Shown here one piece after another: positions 11,374 through 23,795 of a DNA stretch of 64,000 nucleotides. Origin of the DNA: Arachis hypogaea (Eukaryota; Streptophyta; Magnoliopsida; Fabales; Fabaceae); contig NC_092048.1 in NCBI RefSeq assembly GCF_003086295.3, positions 37,510,425-37,574,424 of the forward strand. The letters are read 5' to 3'. The position numbers were made by a program, and so were the translations under genes. Positions within the stretch are counted from its first letter, which is position 1. Every line of letters begins with the position of its first letter. The notes below the pieces were generated by a model that saw only the letters and a program-made list of their open reading frames with translations, did not search any database and was not told the DNA's origin.

Positions 11374-13156
11374 GTTATTGCTGTTATGGTTCTTGTTGAT
11401 TTGTTAGTAATCGTTGCTAGTGCTGTCATTGTTCTTGTTGATTTGTTAAATTTTTTGCTAATAATTGTTCAGTTCTTCAAGATCTCTACTTTGAACCTTG
11501 TTTTCTGTGTCTCTGTTATGTTTTGGAACGTGTCGTTAAGGTACCTTCCTGTGTCGTTTAACCAAGCAATTGGTGCCGCAACGCCTTTCTTCACTGCCTT
11601 TTTCTCTTCAAGAGGCAAGCTTACAGAGTAGTTCAAGGTTTGATTTCTCTTTTCTTATTTTGTTTTCTTTGTTTATATATGTTTTTGATGCGATAGTCGT
11701 TTGAGTTGACGATAAAATAAAGTAAGATTTGTTAGTAGCTGAGAATCTTCTCTCTTAGTAGGTTATGTTGTTGATAAAAAAGAGTAGCTCATATCATTTG
11801 GGAAAAGAGGGTGTTGGCCATTTCATAAGTAGCTTGTGTTTCTTGTTAGTTGAAATGCAAGATTTTCATATCATTGATGTGGTTTATTAACTATTATGGT
11901 TGTTGTTGGTGTTTACAATGTATGGTTAAGTTATGGTTCTGTTTGTGCACTCTTTTTGTAGGTAAAAATGACATATTTCATAGTTTTCATAGTGTTTTGC
12001 GATCCTTTAATTCAAGTTGCAACTCATCCACTTGATTTCCAGCAATTACTGATAGTAGAATGGCGGAAAACGACATCATGAAGGATGATATAATATAAGT
12101 CAGGTTTTGTTTTTGTTTTACTTCATTTTTTTCTCTTTTTTCTTTTGCTTTTGTGTTTTTATTCCCTCATGGTGATTTACTTCATTGTCAAATGGTGTTT
12201 GATAACATTATGTGATATTGAATTAAGTTAAGTTACTTCACTAAATTTGGTTTACAATTTTGTAACATGTAGAATCTGAGAACAAGGAGAATAACATAGT
12301 AATAGTTTCTATTTATGTTATCAGTGTGTGCATATTTTATAAGGAAAGTAATTGATTTTTCTATTTTCATGACATTATTTGATGGTGTACTGCCTGTACA
12401 AATGAACAGTTACGCCTTTTTTTAAACTTCGTTATTTTTGGTTCTCAGCTTTCCTATGATTTTGTGATTTGTTTAAGGTGTATGGGTTTATTTAATTTGA
12501 TGATATTGTGATTTATTGAATTAGAATTGTAAATTATATAGGAATTAATTTTTGGATCTTTAGCTTTCTGATTTGTCATTGTTTAGCTCCCATGTAAGTG
12601 GTAGATTCCATTCATGAATGAAGTAGTTTCAAAGTAGAAGAAAAGAGATAAAACAAAAAACTTGTTTAGTTCATCTTCTGTATTCATGATTCTTGTTTGT
12701 GAACTTTAAACTAAAAGTTATAGACAAATTATTATAAGAAATTTTAAAATTTTAAATTGTGTTAGTTTAGAAATTATTAAATTTAATATTTAAAACTATA
12801 TAGTGAATTTTCAAACAAATTTTTTAAAAAAATTAAAATTTAAGTTTACTGTCAGTTAAATTCGCCGATAATTATTAATTTAATTATTAATAATAAATCA
12901 TATATTACCGTCAGATTACTGGTGGAAAAATTCGACGGTAACAAGCTCCAGAATTTTGCAATTAAAAGTTTATATCTGCCCGTAAATCTGCCGGTATTTA
13001 GCGGTGGATAAAAAAATCCGTTGGTAAACAGTTACCGGCGAGGTTTATACCGCCGGATTTATTCCGCCACAAAATCTGACGGTAAACAGATTACCGGAAG
13101 ATCTTTTGTTAAATCCACTAGTAAATCCGATGATATCCGACGACTTTCTTATAGTG

Positions 13157-13336
13157 ACCCCAAAAAAAGCTCCTTCATTTACGGTCAATAGTATTACAAG
13201 TAGAGACAGGTAATAAAGCCATTTGCATAATATAAACACGAATAGACGAAAGGATATATTTCACTAGGGTAGTTCTCCCTGAAAGAGAGAAAGATGATGC
13301 TTTCCAAGAGTTGAGTCTAAAATTGAGCTTGCTAAT
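13157..13336 (-). pseudogene. LINE ORF2 part 2: short piece between two insertions
   Basis: Minus-strand reading gives KLNFRLNSWKASSFSLSGR then TTLVKYILSSI, the segment following the reverse transcriptase palm in plant LINEs, ending in GAFF/GV at the CACTA insertion point. It links the part at 17139 to the part at 9726 in the correct order. Confidence 0.8.
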
Positions 13337-16300
13337 TGTAAGAACCAGATTTTTGGTAAATAGACTTTTCTGGCTGAAAAAAAAATAAAAATTAAAAAGA
13401 AAAAGAGAGTTACGAGGTCAAATTTGGCTTTATGAGGGTAATTAATTCCTCTAAGTCAAATTTGACTAGTGAATATTAAATACTATCTTACCATTGGCTT
13501 ATTTACCACACTAGAAACTTTTGAGCCGCAAAAACGTTTTTAGTGATGATTGTGCGTGCACCGAGAAAAAATTCTAATAACTGAAAACCTCAGAACTAGT
13601 GGTAAAAGTAATTTCTACTCAAGTAAACGTGTCTCTAGATTTATATTAGATATCTCTTCATGATTTACTTCTTTAAGAATAGTTATTAGCCATTAATTAT
13701 TTTACTGTGGTAAAAGTTATCCGAACCGAATTTCTACCTAGTATTCCGCAAATTTCTCCTAAAGGCCCGAATTCTCTTGCTTGCTATCCAAGTAACTCGG
13801 CCTCCCTCTCTTAGCCTCTGGGTTGAGATTATCTTAGCCTCTCACCCCTCTCTACTGTGTTTTTAACCAAGAGTAATTAACTGCGGTTAATTGCAAATAA
13901 ACACGTCATTAAGACGCTGACTGCGTTTTCTCGAAATCACGCCCCTTCTCTCTTGCTATCAGCCCATTTCTCTCTAATTTTTTCAGCCCTCTTTTACCAC
14001 ATTTAATTAGGTTAGACTTCAAATTTTATTTAAGACAATTACCAAGCAAAAATTCAATAACATTTTACAATAAAGAGAGAGATAAGAACCGTGAGAGAGG
14101 AGGAATAAAAAAAATTCTGCACATACTACTTACATTTTTAGCCTCTTATCTTACCATTCATACACTATTCTTCAAGTGTTCTTCAAGGACTCAAACCATA
14201 CAAGCACAAACTCTTGTCCGTTTTCGCCAATCTTTGCGTTTATACCGAATTTCGGCTAGGTAAACTCTTGTTCTTTCCCCTTTTCTTTTTCTTTAAAAAA
14301 AAAAGTAGCCATGATGAATTCTTACTCTCCTCCATGTATAGAGAACTCCTCTTGAAGCACCCATGGAGCACGCCTAAGGAGTTAAGGAGTTTCGACCTCA
14401 CAGTGGTTGAATTTTGACGTTTTGTGACACTTTAGGCCCAAAAAAGAAACTCGCCACCACCAGCTGTGTTTCTGCCATTGTATGCATGTTTTCTAGTGTG
14501 AGAAAGGTTTACTAACTTAATTATATAAGAGATAAGGGTTAGGATTAGTTAGAGTATGGTTGTGCTTGTTTTCGGTGCTTATATAAGCCACTTTGTGGTG
14601 AATTTGTGCTTGTTTTGAATTTCTAAAAATTTTATGAGTTACCATTATTTTGGCTTGCTAAATATGTGTAACATACTGTTATATTGCCTCTGGATTTTGT
14701 GTGAAAATAGCCAGAACATGAAAGCACTTGGAGTTTAAGTTTCAAGCTTTAAACGTTACAAAAAGTGAAGAAAAATATAAAAATTGCACCTCTGAAAATT
14801 TTAGTCACTAAGAGCACAAAAATTATGATAGAAAAGAGTTAAAAAAATAGTTACAAAAATAGTTTTAATCCTATGGAACAAAGGTAGAAAGGTAAAAAGA
14901 GTGTTATGGTCATTTTTGGGTAAAAAGATAGTTAAAAATATAATTTAAATAAAAAATAAGTGAAATTATGAATTTAGTGTTATTAGGAATAAAATAGTAA
15001 TTATATAAATTAGTTGGGTCAATATTATAATTATAAAAAAATTTCGGGCCTAAATAAAAGCTTTAGTAAAAGTTAGAAGTAAAATGGTAAAAAGCAATAA
15101 CTAGAATAAGTAAATAAATTAATAAAGGGTAAATTTGGTTTTAGGTCCCTTAAGGTGAAATTGGCATTTAATAAAAATATTAGGAATAATTTTAATCATA
15201 GACAACTATTAGGATTAATCCGGTAAAATTTTGATGTTAAATAAAGTTAAACGGTAAACCTAGAGTACTTAGGAGCATATTAGTAATTTTAGTATAAAGT
15301 CAAATAAAAAATGTATAATTTACTTAATCAAGGAGAAAAAGGTATATTAGGAAAAATATGAACATACAATGGTAAACTAATAACATTAGAGGTGAAAGCA
15401 TCATTAAAAACCTAATGAAAATGGTAAAAAGAAAAGTTAAATAAAAAGGGTAAAATGGTAAAATGTGACAAGGCTGAGACATTTTCAGAAATAGCCGGGA
15501 ACAAGTTTCTATAAAATAAGGGAGGAGAAGTCCCTTAGAAATAAATTTTGTTGAGATGTGCCGTGGAAGAAGAAATTGTAAATCCCAAGGTGCTAAGAAG
15601 TACCTGATAGAGCAGACTTTCATCGCGCCTGGTCAGGGACTATATGAACGTGGGGACGCCCACCATATGGATTGCTACTCACTGGGTGCACCTTGTATTT
15701 TTGGGCCATTCTTTATTAGTGTCGCAATTATATTTCGGGCATCGGTGGGTGGCCGACCCAGTGGAGTAGCCATATTCGGACTTGGGCCGGGTAACGTCGG
15801 GCTGCGGGTAGCCAACCGATGCATGAGCTCATGACCTGCGTAGGACCAGGCATGCATTATACTTGGTTGTTACATTTTCTTGCTTGTGTCTGCTCACTTG
15901 TATATGTGACTGTTATATACTTGTGATTGCATCTGTTTGTATGATTAATTACTATTGTGACCTTATAAACGATTAGACTTAGGATGTGGATCTCCTTAGG
16001 TTCTTCATGTAGTACCCTACTGGGAACCTTAGGTTCTCATCCCCTTTTTCCCATGTCCGCAGATGGGGACTGGCGTGATCTTCTTTGAGTACCTAGTGTA
16101 TGGCAGATATGTGGATCCCGCGACGGGGAGCGCGGTGTTTTAGGGTAGTCCGCGTACACGCACCTACTATCTTTCCGACTGTCCTTTCGCTCACCCTCTG
16201 CTTAGCCAGGAGTTTGACCCTGACATGCCTTATGATACACTGCTATCCGAGCTTCACCCCCGCAGAGGCCATTATCGTTTTCTGCCTTACCCTTTGAACA

Positions 16301-17138
16301 TGGCAGAGTCAATACCGGAGCCTCCGATCATTGACATACCCGAGTATCCACCATGGTTTAACCCTGAAGAGGATTAAGTAGTTCCTGATGTACCTATGCC
16401 CGACGCACCACCACTATCCCTTGTAGCCGAGCCAGGATTCGACGGGCCAGGGGTTCCTGAAAGCTCTGGTTTTGCATCTTCAACCGAGTTTAGCTCAGAG
16501 GCATGGATTGACCAGATGATGGTGGATCTGTACTCTAGCTCTTTTGAGACCGGGGAAGAGGACTCCACAGAGGATGCGAGCAGCAGCAACATCACCAGCG
16601 CGTTAGAGTGATTCCCTTGCTTCAGTATATTGTGACAACAGTTTTTGGAGATCTAGTATCAGCAGCAGCAGTAATAGTAGTAGTAGTAATGGTAGTAGTC
16701 TTAATAATAGTGGTCCTTGCCCTCGCTCTTGAATAGTCTTTTTAGAGAGCTAGCTCTTTTTATTTATTTAATAATATAGATCGAGTCCCAGTCTAGGGTG
16801 GCTCTTGTGAGCCAGGGCCTGTAAGCATTAAAGATGGAGTATGTACATATTATAGTAAGTAATTAAGTATGAACTTGGATTTTGTGATGAATTAAGCCTC
16901 TAGGCGTTTCATGTATGATATGAGTATGCTATGCTATGCCTTTTTTTTTTCCGTTTCCTGTATTAACTGCTTAATTTATAATTATTCTAATATGCGCGAC
17001 TAGATACATGATTCTCGACTAGCGCTACAAGCTCATATGTATACACTTAATATATGGTCTAAAGTATCTACAGTAAGCTAAATCGTAGCACCTGGCTGCT
17101 AGCCTTGGTCATGACGGGCTAGAAGTTGGGTCGTTACA
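13337..17138. mobile_element. Solo-LTR-like insertion, 3.8 kb, TGTAAGA...TTACA
   Basis: The insertion begins TGTAAGAACC and ends CGTTACA (TG...CA ends), and CTAAT flanks it on both sides (13332-13336, 17139-17143), a perfect 5 bp duplication inserted into LINE ORF2. There is no gag, reverse transcriptase or integrase, and no second LTR was found, so it is best read as a solo LTR of an element with giant LTRs, or a non-coding LTR-type derivative. It shares end sequence and inner phrases (CCAGGCATGCAT; GGTTCTCA-CCCC) with the insertion at 33876-37158. Confidence 0.75.
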
Positions 17139-19429
17139 CTAATGATATCATTGAAGGTGTGTTTTGACACTTTTGAGTGCAGAAGAAGAACACCTAGATA
17201 TTTTCTAAGGTTGTCTGTTCTTGTAAACCAGAGAGCTTCACTAATTTCAGTTCTGACTTGGTGACCTACACTCTTAGAAAAGAAGACGCGAGTTTTTTCA
17301 TTGCTAACTTTTTGACCAGAGCTATCGTAGAAGGCTTGAAGACATTTGTTGATGATTTCCACTTGACTTAGATTAGCCTCCGCAAAAAGAATTAAGTCAT
17401 CCGCAAAACATAAATGGGAGAGCTCAAGACCATCCTTTTCAACTTGATAAGCTTCCAGAATCCATGATCAACTGCTGCACTAATAAGTTGGAAAAGGCGT
17501 TTAATGCACAACACAAAGATATATGGAGAAAGGGGATCATCTTGGCGAATACTTTTGGAAGGGGAGAATTCATCTAACTCCTCACCATGCCAAAGAACTC
17601 GCATCCCAACCGCGAAGATGCAAGACATGATAAGATTAATAATATGAGCTGAAAACCCAACATCTACAAGAATATCCTTAATAAAACTCCATGGTAATCT
17701 GTCATAAAGTTTTTTTCAAGTCAATCTTTATTGTCAACCACCCTTTTGAACCTTTCTTGTTTCTCCTAAAGTAAATGACTTCTTGAGATATGATAATTTT
17801 ATCTGAGTTGTGTCTATTAGGGACAAAACTACACTGAGTGGGCTTAATTAAAACTCCCATGAGATTTCTGATATGGTTGGCCAAAATCTTTGTGACAACT
17901 TTGTAAGAGACGTTGCACAAGTTGATGAGTCTCATCTGTTTAAGGATAGTAACTAGTTCCACCTTGGGGATGAGAATAACGAGGGTTTTATTAATCTCTT
18001 AAACTCTTTCTGGCTCTTGGAAGACACGTTGAATAAGGGTGCAAAGATCAGGACCGACTTTATCCCGTTGGTTTTAATGGAAAATAGATTGCAAACCATC
18101 TCTCTTAAGCACTTTAAAGCTACTCATACAAAAAAAACAACCTCTTTAATCTCTAAATTAGATATATTCTCCCTAAATTAATACAATCCTCTTGATACTG
18201 GTTTGAAAAAGCATAGTGAGGACAAAAGGTCATAAGAAAGGGAATCCATATAGAGGTTTAAGTAAAAGAATAAGCCATACCCTCAAGAACATTTCTATCA
18301 GTAATCAAGTTGCCTTCATCGTCATGCAGAGAGTTAATTTTATTTTTTCTTCGCCTAACCATGGTTGAGCTGTGAAAATATTTGGTATTTCTATCACCAA
18401 ATTCTATCTATTTGTACCTAGATTAATGGTACCAAAGAATCTCTTCATAGGTCAACACTTCCTCATATTCCTTCCAAAGTTACACTTGAAGGTCCTAAAG
18501 GAAAGAGTTACCGTTGTAGTTTAGGCTATTAGTAATGTCCTAGAGTCCTCTAAGTATCTTACTTTTCTTCTTCCAAATATCATCAAAGACATTAGAGTTC
18601 TAATCTTTTAGAGAAATTTAAAATTAACTAGTCACTCTGTCCAAGAATTTTCTACATGCCAAAATTGATGAACCAAATTCTTGAAGTCAAGATGAGAAAT
18701 CCGAGCCGCTAGAAATTTAAACGGCTGTCTGTCTCTATTAGAAGAAGGATTCTTAGCTAGGTTGAAACATATAGGAGAATGATCCGATTTGAGAAGGGGG
18801 AGATGCTTCAGATAAGCCTTAAGAAAAGTAAGCTATGTGAATTAAGATTACTCAAGCCTCTATCAAGTCTAGCCACTAGATTACCTCTTTTTCCAGTGAA
18901 CGGCGAGCCAATGAAGCCTAAATCAATAAGGCTACAATCTAATACACAGCTTTGAAACTCAGTACGAATCACCCTACCTTTCATGATCATGTAAAATAGC
19001 ATTAAAGTCTCCCAAGAGACACCATAGAAAGTTAGTATTATCAGCTAAAGAGCAAATGTTGTTCCATAACAAATACCTAGAGATACGTTGAGGGCTTCCA
19101 TAACAAGCTGACAGAAGCCAAGGGTTTGAGTTGTGCCCAGAGACTTTGAGATGGACAAATTGATTATTATGTACCAAAACAGCAACATTCCAAATTCTTA
19201 AATATCATAAACATCAAATACCCCCAGAATGACCATTTTCCCCCACAATAAAAGACCTATCAAAATTCATTTCATCTCTAATGTTTTTCTGTTTCATACC
19301 ACTCACATGAGTTTCAAGCAAGATGAAGAAATTCAAACAATACTCTTTACGCATATCTCTAATAAGAGAAGAGAACGACTTACTTTCAATACTACGACAA
19401 TTCCAATATATAATATTCATCAAAACCAA
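17139..19429 (-). pseudogene. LINE ORF2 part 1: endonuclease and reverse transcriptase
   Basis: The minus strand starts with MNIIYWNCRSIESKSF, the usual beginning of the APE-like endonuclease. GDFNAILHDHE and GFIGSPFTGKRG...RLDRGLSNL follow (18808-19177). The reverse transcriptase begins near 17962 (RLINLCNVSYKVVTKILANH), continues through QDDPLSPYIFVLC (about 17392-17628), and has an FADDLILFAEA-type catalytic block around 17370-17400. It breaks off at HTFNDIIS where the solo-LTR-like element inserted. Frameshifts and stops separate the open pieces. Confidence 0.8.
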
Positions 19430-19439
19430 ATGAAAAAAT

Positions 19440-21304
19440 GGTCACTAAAGACCAAAAATCACCGTTGGGGTTGAGCTCCAAGAACCGATGCGATACTACT
19501 ATGAGAAATCTTTCCATTCTTGTTCTAATTTTTGTTAGTCTTCTCCAAGGGTAACACGAGTGGCTTGTGCATGCTTGAACTCGTACCACTCCCTTGATTC
19601 GACAGTCTTGTGGAGGAAGAGAGATTGTAAGTTTAGGTTAAAAAGCTATTTCTCACCACATGGGTTTCAAGAATAGATTGTGATTTTTTTGAGGCTTCGA
19701 ACGCTTTTCTATACTCATTTTGAAGACGTCTCATATCTATTAACATCCTTCTTCACGGTTTTCGTTTCAAGATTCTTTTCTTTAGGAGGAATAAAAGAGG
19801 AATCACCGATCTATACTTCAACTTTAAATGGAAATTGCTCAATCATTTTGGATTTAAGTTTGTTACTCTTTTCGTTGGGTTTAGGCCCACCTGCCAAAAG
19901 TTTTGGTTTTTTAATACCCTGAAATTTTTTTCAACACCTTGTTTGAGAACTTTTTTGTATATAGGTTGGGGTATTTTAATATTATTTTGGACCTTAACTA
20001 CTTGAAGCCCATCTTGGTTATTAGTGGCTTGATTAGTTTCCTCATGCATAGCATGCACGTCCCCATGTTGCGAGATTTTCTCATATAAAATATTGTAGTG
20101 TGAACCTCTCCCTTCTTCAAGAATATCAACATTCTCTTCAATAATAGATTTTTCGCCCTTATTATTATCGTAGAAGATCACACCTTTTCCATGAGGATTA
20201 GTTATCCTTTTTTTTTATCTGTCTTCTCACTATCATCCAAGGCCAAAAATTTGGTGGTCTTTGATTAGCATTTATATCTTATTGAGTCTTGAATTATGCA
20301 GTCTTACTGATTTGGTCACTAGCATTTTCATGATTCTGATTATTTTCCGAATTAGCATCCTGATCGTTTTCCAGATTAGCATGCTCCCTAGCGTTTACTC
20401 CCTCTTAGCTGTCCGCCTGATCCACCACAGTCTCACTACATTGGTTTATTTGGTGCCCGTATTTGCCGCAAGTGAAAAAGATCTGATAGAGCCCTTCATA
20501 TCCAATGTTCAACTCACTACCAAGAACCGAAATTTGTGGCACAAATTTTTATCTCAGGTCGATTTCAACACATATACGAACAAATCTTCCTCTAGAATGG
20601 ATAGAAGTGGTGTAATCAATTTTAAGCATATGACCAATAGTCGAACCCACATGCTACAAGAAGTGAGGATTGTAGAGCTCGATCAGGAGTTTAGGAATGT
20701 GAATCCATGCAGCAATTTTCTTGACTTCATTCAGAAAATTCAAAAAAAATGGCTTTTATCTTTGCACGATGAAGTAGTGTTCAGCAATCATCCAATATCT
20801 TTTTATAAGTACGTACGAATAATCTTCTTCATCTGAAAAATAAACAAAAAAATAGTCACAATCCATATTAATTATATTGATACTGTTCTATGAAAGCCAA
20901 GTCCATGCATTAGCCTAGAACTTTAACAATCAATGCATTGAACCAAGACTTGTATCATTCATTAAACTCTTCTTTTGACACCGAAATGGTAGGACAAGGA
21001 TCAAAGGATTTTTCACCAAAATCTTCCTTTTTCGTATCCATATACCAACGATCCCGAGGATTTGGAGCATTTTTTTGATATCGTCCATATTCATCTTATC
21101 TCCTTCCGAATTGAGGCCAGGTGCCGTCAACAGGAAGTCCTTAAAAGAGATCTTTGCCAAGTTCTCAACATGTTAGTCTTGCACTACGATGTCCATACTT
21201 GTTGGGTTGATTGAGGTCGACATCCTCCCCCATCTTGACTTTTGTTGTGCTTCATTTTTTCAAATCTTCTTTTTGGGTGGAACTCTAGCAGAGCTTTCTT
21301 TCAT
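19440..21304 (-). pseudogene. LINE ORF1 remnant (DUF4283 plus zinc knuckle)
   Basis: The likely start codon is at 21304-21302 (MKESSARVPPKKK). Downstream in mixed frames are NEWYKSWFNALIVKVLG, then KIAAWIHIPKLLIELYNPHF, then a CCHC-type segment around 20440-20480 (FFTCGKYGHQ). This order is that of plant LINE ORF1 nucleic-acid-binding proteins. Several stops interrupt it. A further open piece (19843-20181) is the C-terminal spacer before ORF2. Confidence 0.7.
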
Positions 21305-21694
21305 CTTTTCAAAATTAATATCTGAAAAAAAAAAAAACCCTAATAACTTGTCATCGTATTATATGAAAAAGTTAATTTCAATTAATAAACCACAATGTGA
21401 CTTATATTTCATGTCAGCCGGACCAAAAAAAGTCACACTCCAAGTGTTTCCTTCTCCTGCTTCCAACACATTTCAGCAGATGGGAAGAAAATACCCTTTC
21501 TCCCAATAGCATAACCCATAGATTAGATTTTAGCATTGGGCGTATGGCATGAGTTTCTGCTCTTTTTCAGAGTTCAGACCAACTAAAAAATTTCATTATT
21601 CATTTCCTAATTTGTTATCAAACAAACATTGGCGGTGAGTGGTTTTTTGAGGGTTTTCGTTGTCGTTTTGCACATCTGAAATCAGGTTTCAACA

Positions 21695-23795
21695 ATGGCG
21701 GAAACAAGCTCAGCAAAGGTACAGAAATTCTTCGAGGACCTGGAATCCCACAAGGCTATCCTCACCACCTGCACCAACCTCTTCGCCGCCCTCTCACACC
21801 GCTTCACCTCCCTCGACACCTCCCTCCACCAAAAATCCCAATCCCTCGATTCCAAGCTCCAATCTCTCCAATCCCGCTCCCACCAAACCCTCGAAGAACT
21901 CCGCCACCGCGACTCCTCCATCCCCGAGCGCGAGTCCGCCGCCGCTGCCCTAATCCGTGACCAGACCGACGCCGCCCTCTCCGACCTCCGCAAGCCCCTC
22001 CCCGCCAACCCCGACCTCTCCACCACCCTCAAATGCCTCTCTCGCAAGATGGACTCCTCCGCCCTCCTCCGCTTCATCGTCTCCAAGCGCAAGGAATCCG
22101 CATCCCTCAGGGCGGAGATATCCGCCTCCATATCCGAGGCCGTGGACCCCCAAGGCTGGTCCTCGACGCCGTCGAAGAATTCCTGAATTGCAAGCTGGCT
22201 AAGTCTGGCGTCACCGATAAGAGATGGGCCTGCGGGATCCTGATTCAGGCTCTCTTTCCGGAATCTGGTGCCGGAGCAAAGCGTCCGGAGTTTTCTCGGC
22301 GGATTGTGGAGAGGGCGGTGGGGCTGGTGGAGCTGTGGAAGAGGCAGATGGACGAGGAATCGGAGAATGGAACTGTTGGTGCTGCGGAGGTGGTGATGTT
22401 TCTGCAGATGGTGGTGTGTTTTGGACTGAGGTCTATGTTCGATGATGACTATTTGAGGAAGTTCGTTATGGAGTTTGCGTCCAGAAGGGACATGGCTAAG
22501 CTTGCTGCCATGTTGGAATTCGGTGACAAGATGATAGGTTCGTGTGCTGTTCTTTCTCTAATTGTGTCTTAGCATTTTGTTTGAGGATTGTTTATTTATT
22601 TGTACTTGCTAATGATACATTGTTGCTGCAGTTAGAGTGTGACTGATTTATTTATTTGGTAAGTGTATATACTTCTCATATAATGTTGGATTTGCATGTT
22701 ATATAGTGGGTTGATGGAATGGAACTTGTAACATGATGACATTGATCATAATTAGATGTGACTATACAGGTCTTTATTATTATTATTATTTACTAACACG
22801 ATATTTGTTATACTTTTAACCCTATAAGTAATGGAGATAGCAGAGTTTGATTAGATTTGTGAATTTTGATTAGTATATTGAAAACATTTCACAAAAGGAT
22901 GCATGTTTTGGAGGACTGATGAAAGAAAGAATTATATGCAGATATAATAGATGAACTAGTAAAAAATGGCAAAGAGGTAGAAGCTGTTTATTTTGCTTCA
23001 GAATCTGGTTTGACTGAAAGGTTTCCTCCAGTCGACCTGCTCAAGTCCTGTCTTCGGAACTACAAGAAGAATGCTGCTATAACGTCGAAGAAGGGAAATA
23101 ACAATCAGGCTGCTACGGTCTGGATCTTACCTATTGAATTCTGTTCTATAGGTTGTTTTAAAGTTCTCCTCTGATTATGCCTTCAGCAACTTTCTTAAGC
23201 CTGTCTCACTTTTCAGGATGATTCAACCACTTTGGAGTTGAATACAATTAAGGCCATAATCAAATGTGTAGAAGATCACAAGCTGGAATCAGAATTCAAC
23301 CTCGATAATTTGAGGAAGCGGGTTACACAGTTGGAGAAAACAAAGGCTGAAAGGAAGAAGAGCGCAACAGCTGGTAAACCTAAGAAGCGCAGCATCCGTG
23401 CTGGAGGAGCGGGTTCTTCCCGTCCATCCAAATCAGCCAAATTCCATCCGCATCCATCCTCGTCTTCCAGTCGCAGGAACCTGGCACCTTCTCTGCAGCC
23501 TAGTCCCAATGCCAGATTTTCAAGCGCATTCAACTATCCCAGTCAGACTGTATATGATGCCTCAGCTACTGCTAATCCTTATGCTGCAACCTATGGAGCT
23601 GCCCACACTCAAAGCCCCGCTGGGATGACCCAACAGCATTACTCACTCCCCGTTGACAATTTGGGTCCACCCGGCTACCGATCCAGCACTGCTTATGTAG
23701 CACAGTCTAGCTACGGCATGTATGATTATGGAAATGCCACTCTATCCACTTATCAACCTCCATACACAGTGGATCAATCTAGCTACAGGGGATGA
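21695..23795 (+). CDS. FRL4A: FRIGIDA-like protein 4a type, with a frame break
   Basis: Exons are 21695-22537, 22942-23117 and 23217-23795, with GT/AG introns and a TGA stop. Recognised from EFLNCKLAKSGVTDKRWACG, EAVYFASESGLTERFPPVD and LLKSCLRNYKKNAA, hallmarks of the Frigida domain (PF07899). Family members act with the FRIGIDA complex in flowering-time control or as related nuclear scaffold proteins. The N-terminus (about residues 5-120) is a likely coiled coil. The C-terminus is Ser/Tyr/Pro-rich with a KPKKRSIRAGG-like basic patch. The frame is broken at codon 151: after VDP in the run of five Cs at 22147-22151 the frame ends early at 22186, while the family sequence resumes in another frame (RLVLDAVEEFLN). 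The exon lengths sum to 1598, one short of a multiple of three, so a single lost C explains it. It is either a real pseudogenising change or an assembly error. Confidence 0.88.

Larger units (their letters stand above)
9727..13156. mobile_element. Non-autonomous CACTA (En/Spm) element, 3.43 kb
   Basis: The left end reads CACTACAAGAAA and the reverse complement of the right end reads CACTATAAGAAA. ACC flanks both sides (9724-9726, 13157-13159), the 3 bp duplication expected for CACTA elements. Subterminal regions (9755-9990 and 12850-13140) hold many copies of GGATTTACCG/ACCGTCGGATTT-like motifs in both orientations, as expected for transposase binding sites. No transposase ORF is seen. A C/T-rich segment at 10012-10400 resembles a captured 5' gene end, and a hAT-like element lies inside. 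Confidence 0.92.
8053..21350 (-). mobile_element. LINE (plant L1 type), split by two later insertions
   Basis: Reading the minus strand gives ORF1 (DUF4283 and zinc knuckle), then an APE endonuclease, reverse transcriptase, zf-RVT region, C-terminal RNase H, and a poly(A) tail (poly-T at 8053-8071 on +). The ORF2 translation continues correctly across a CACTA element (9727-13156) and a solo-LTR-like insertion (13337-17138), proving both landed in an existing LINE. The 5' end is not exact; ORF1 seems to start at 21304 and the UTR may reach 21350 or somewhat beyond. Many stops and frameshifts make it inactive. No target duplication was found. Confidence 0.85.

Noticed and set aside
16100..16611. 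Three short ORFs within the solo-LTR-like insert
   Set aside because: Overlapping on both strands, no recognisable domain, no start context; likely chance in an untranslated LTR.
20261..20836. 191-codon + ORF
   Set aside because: Antisense to LINE ORF1, whose minus-strand reading has recognisable family motifs.
21660..22202. Several long ORFs on both strands over FRL4A exon 1
   Set aside because: Shadows of the GC-rich first exon; only the frame starting at 21695 and its continuation match the Frigida family.
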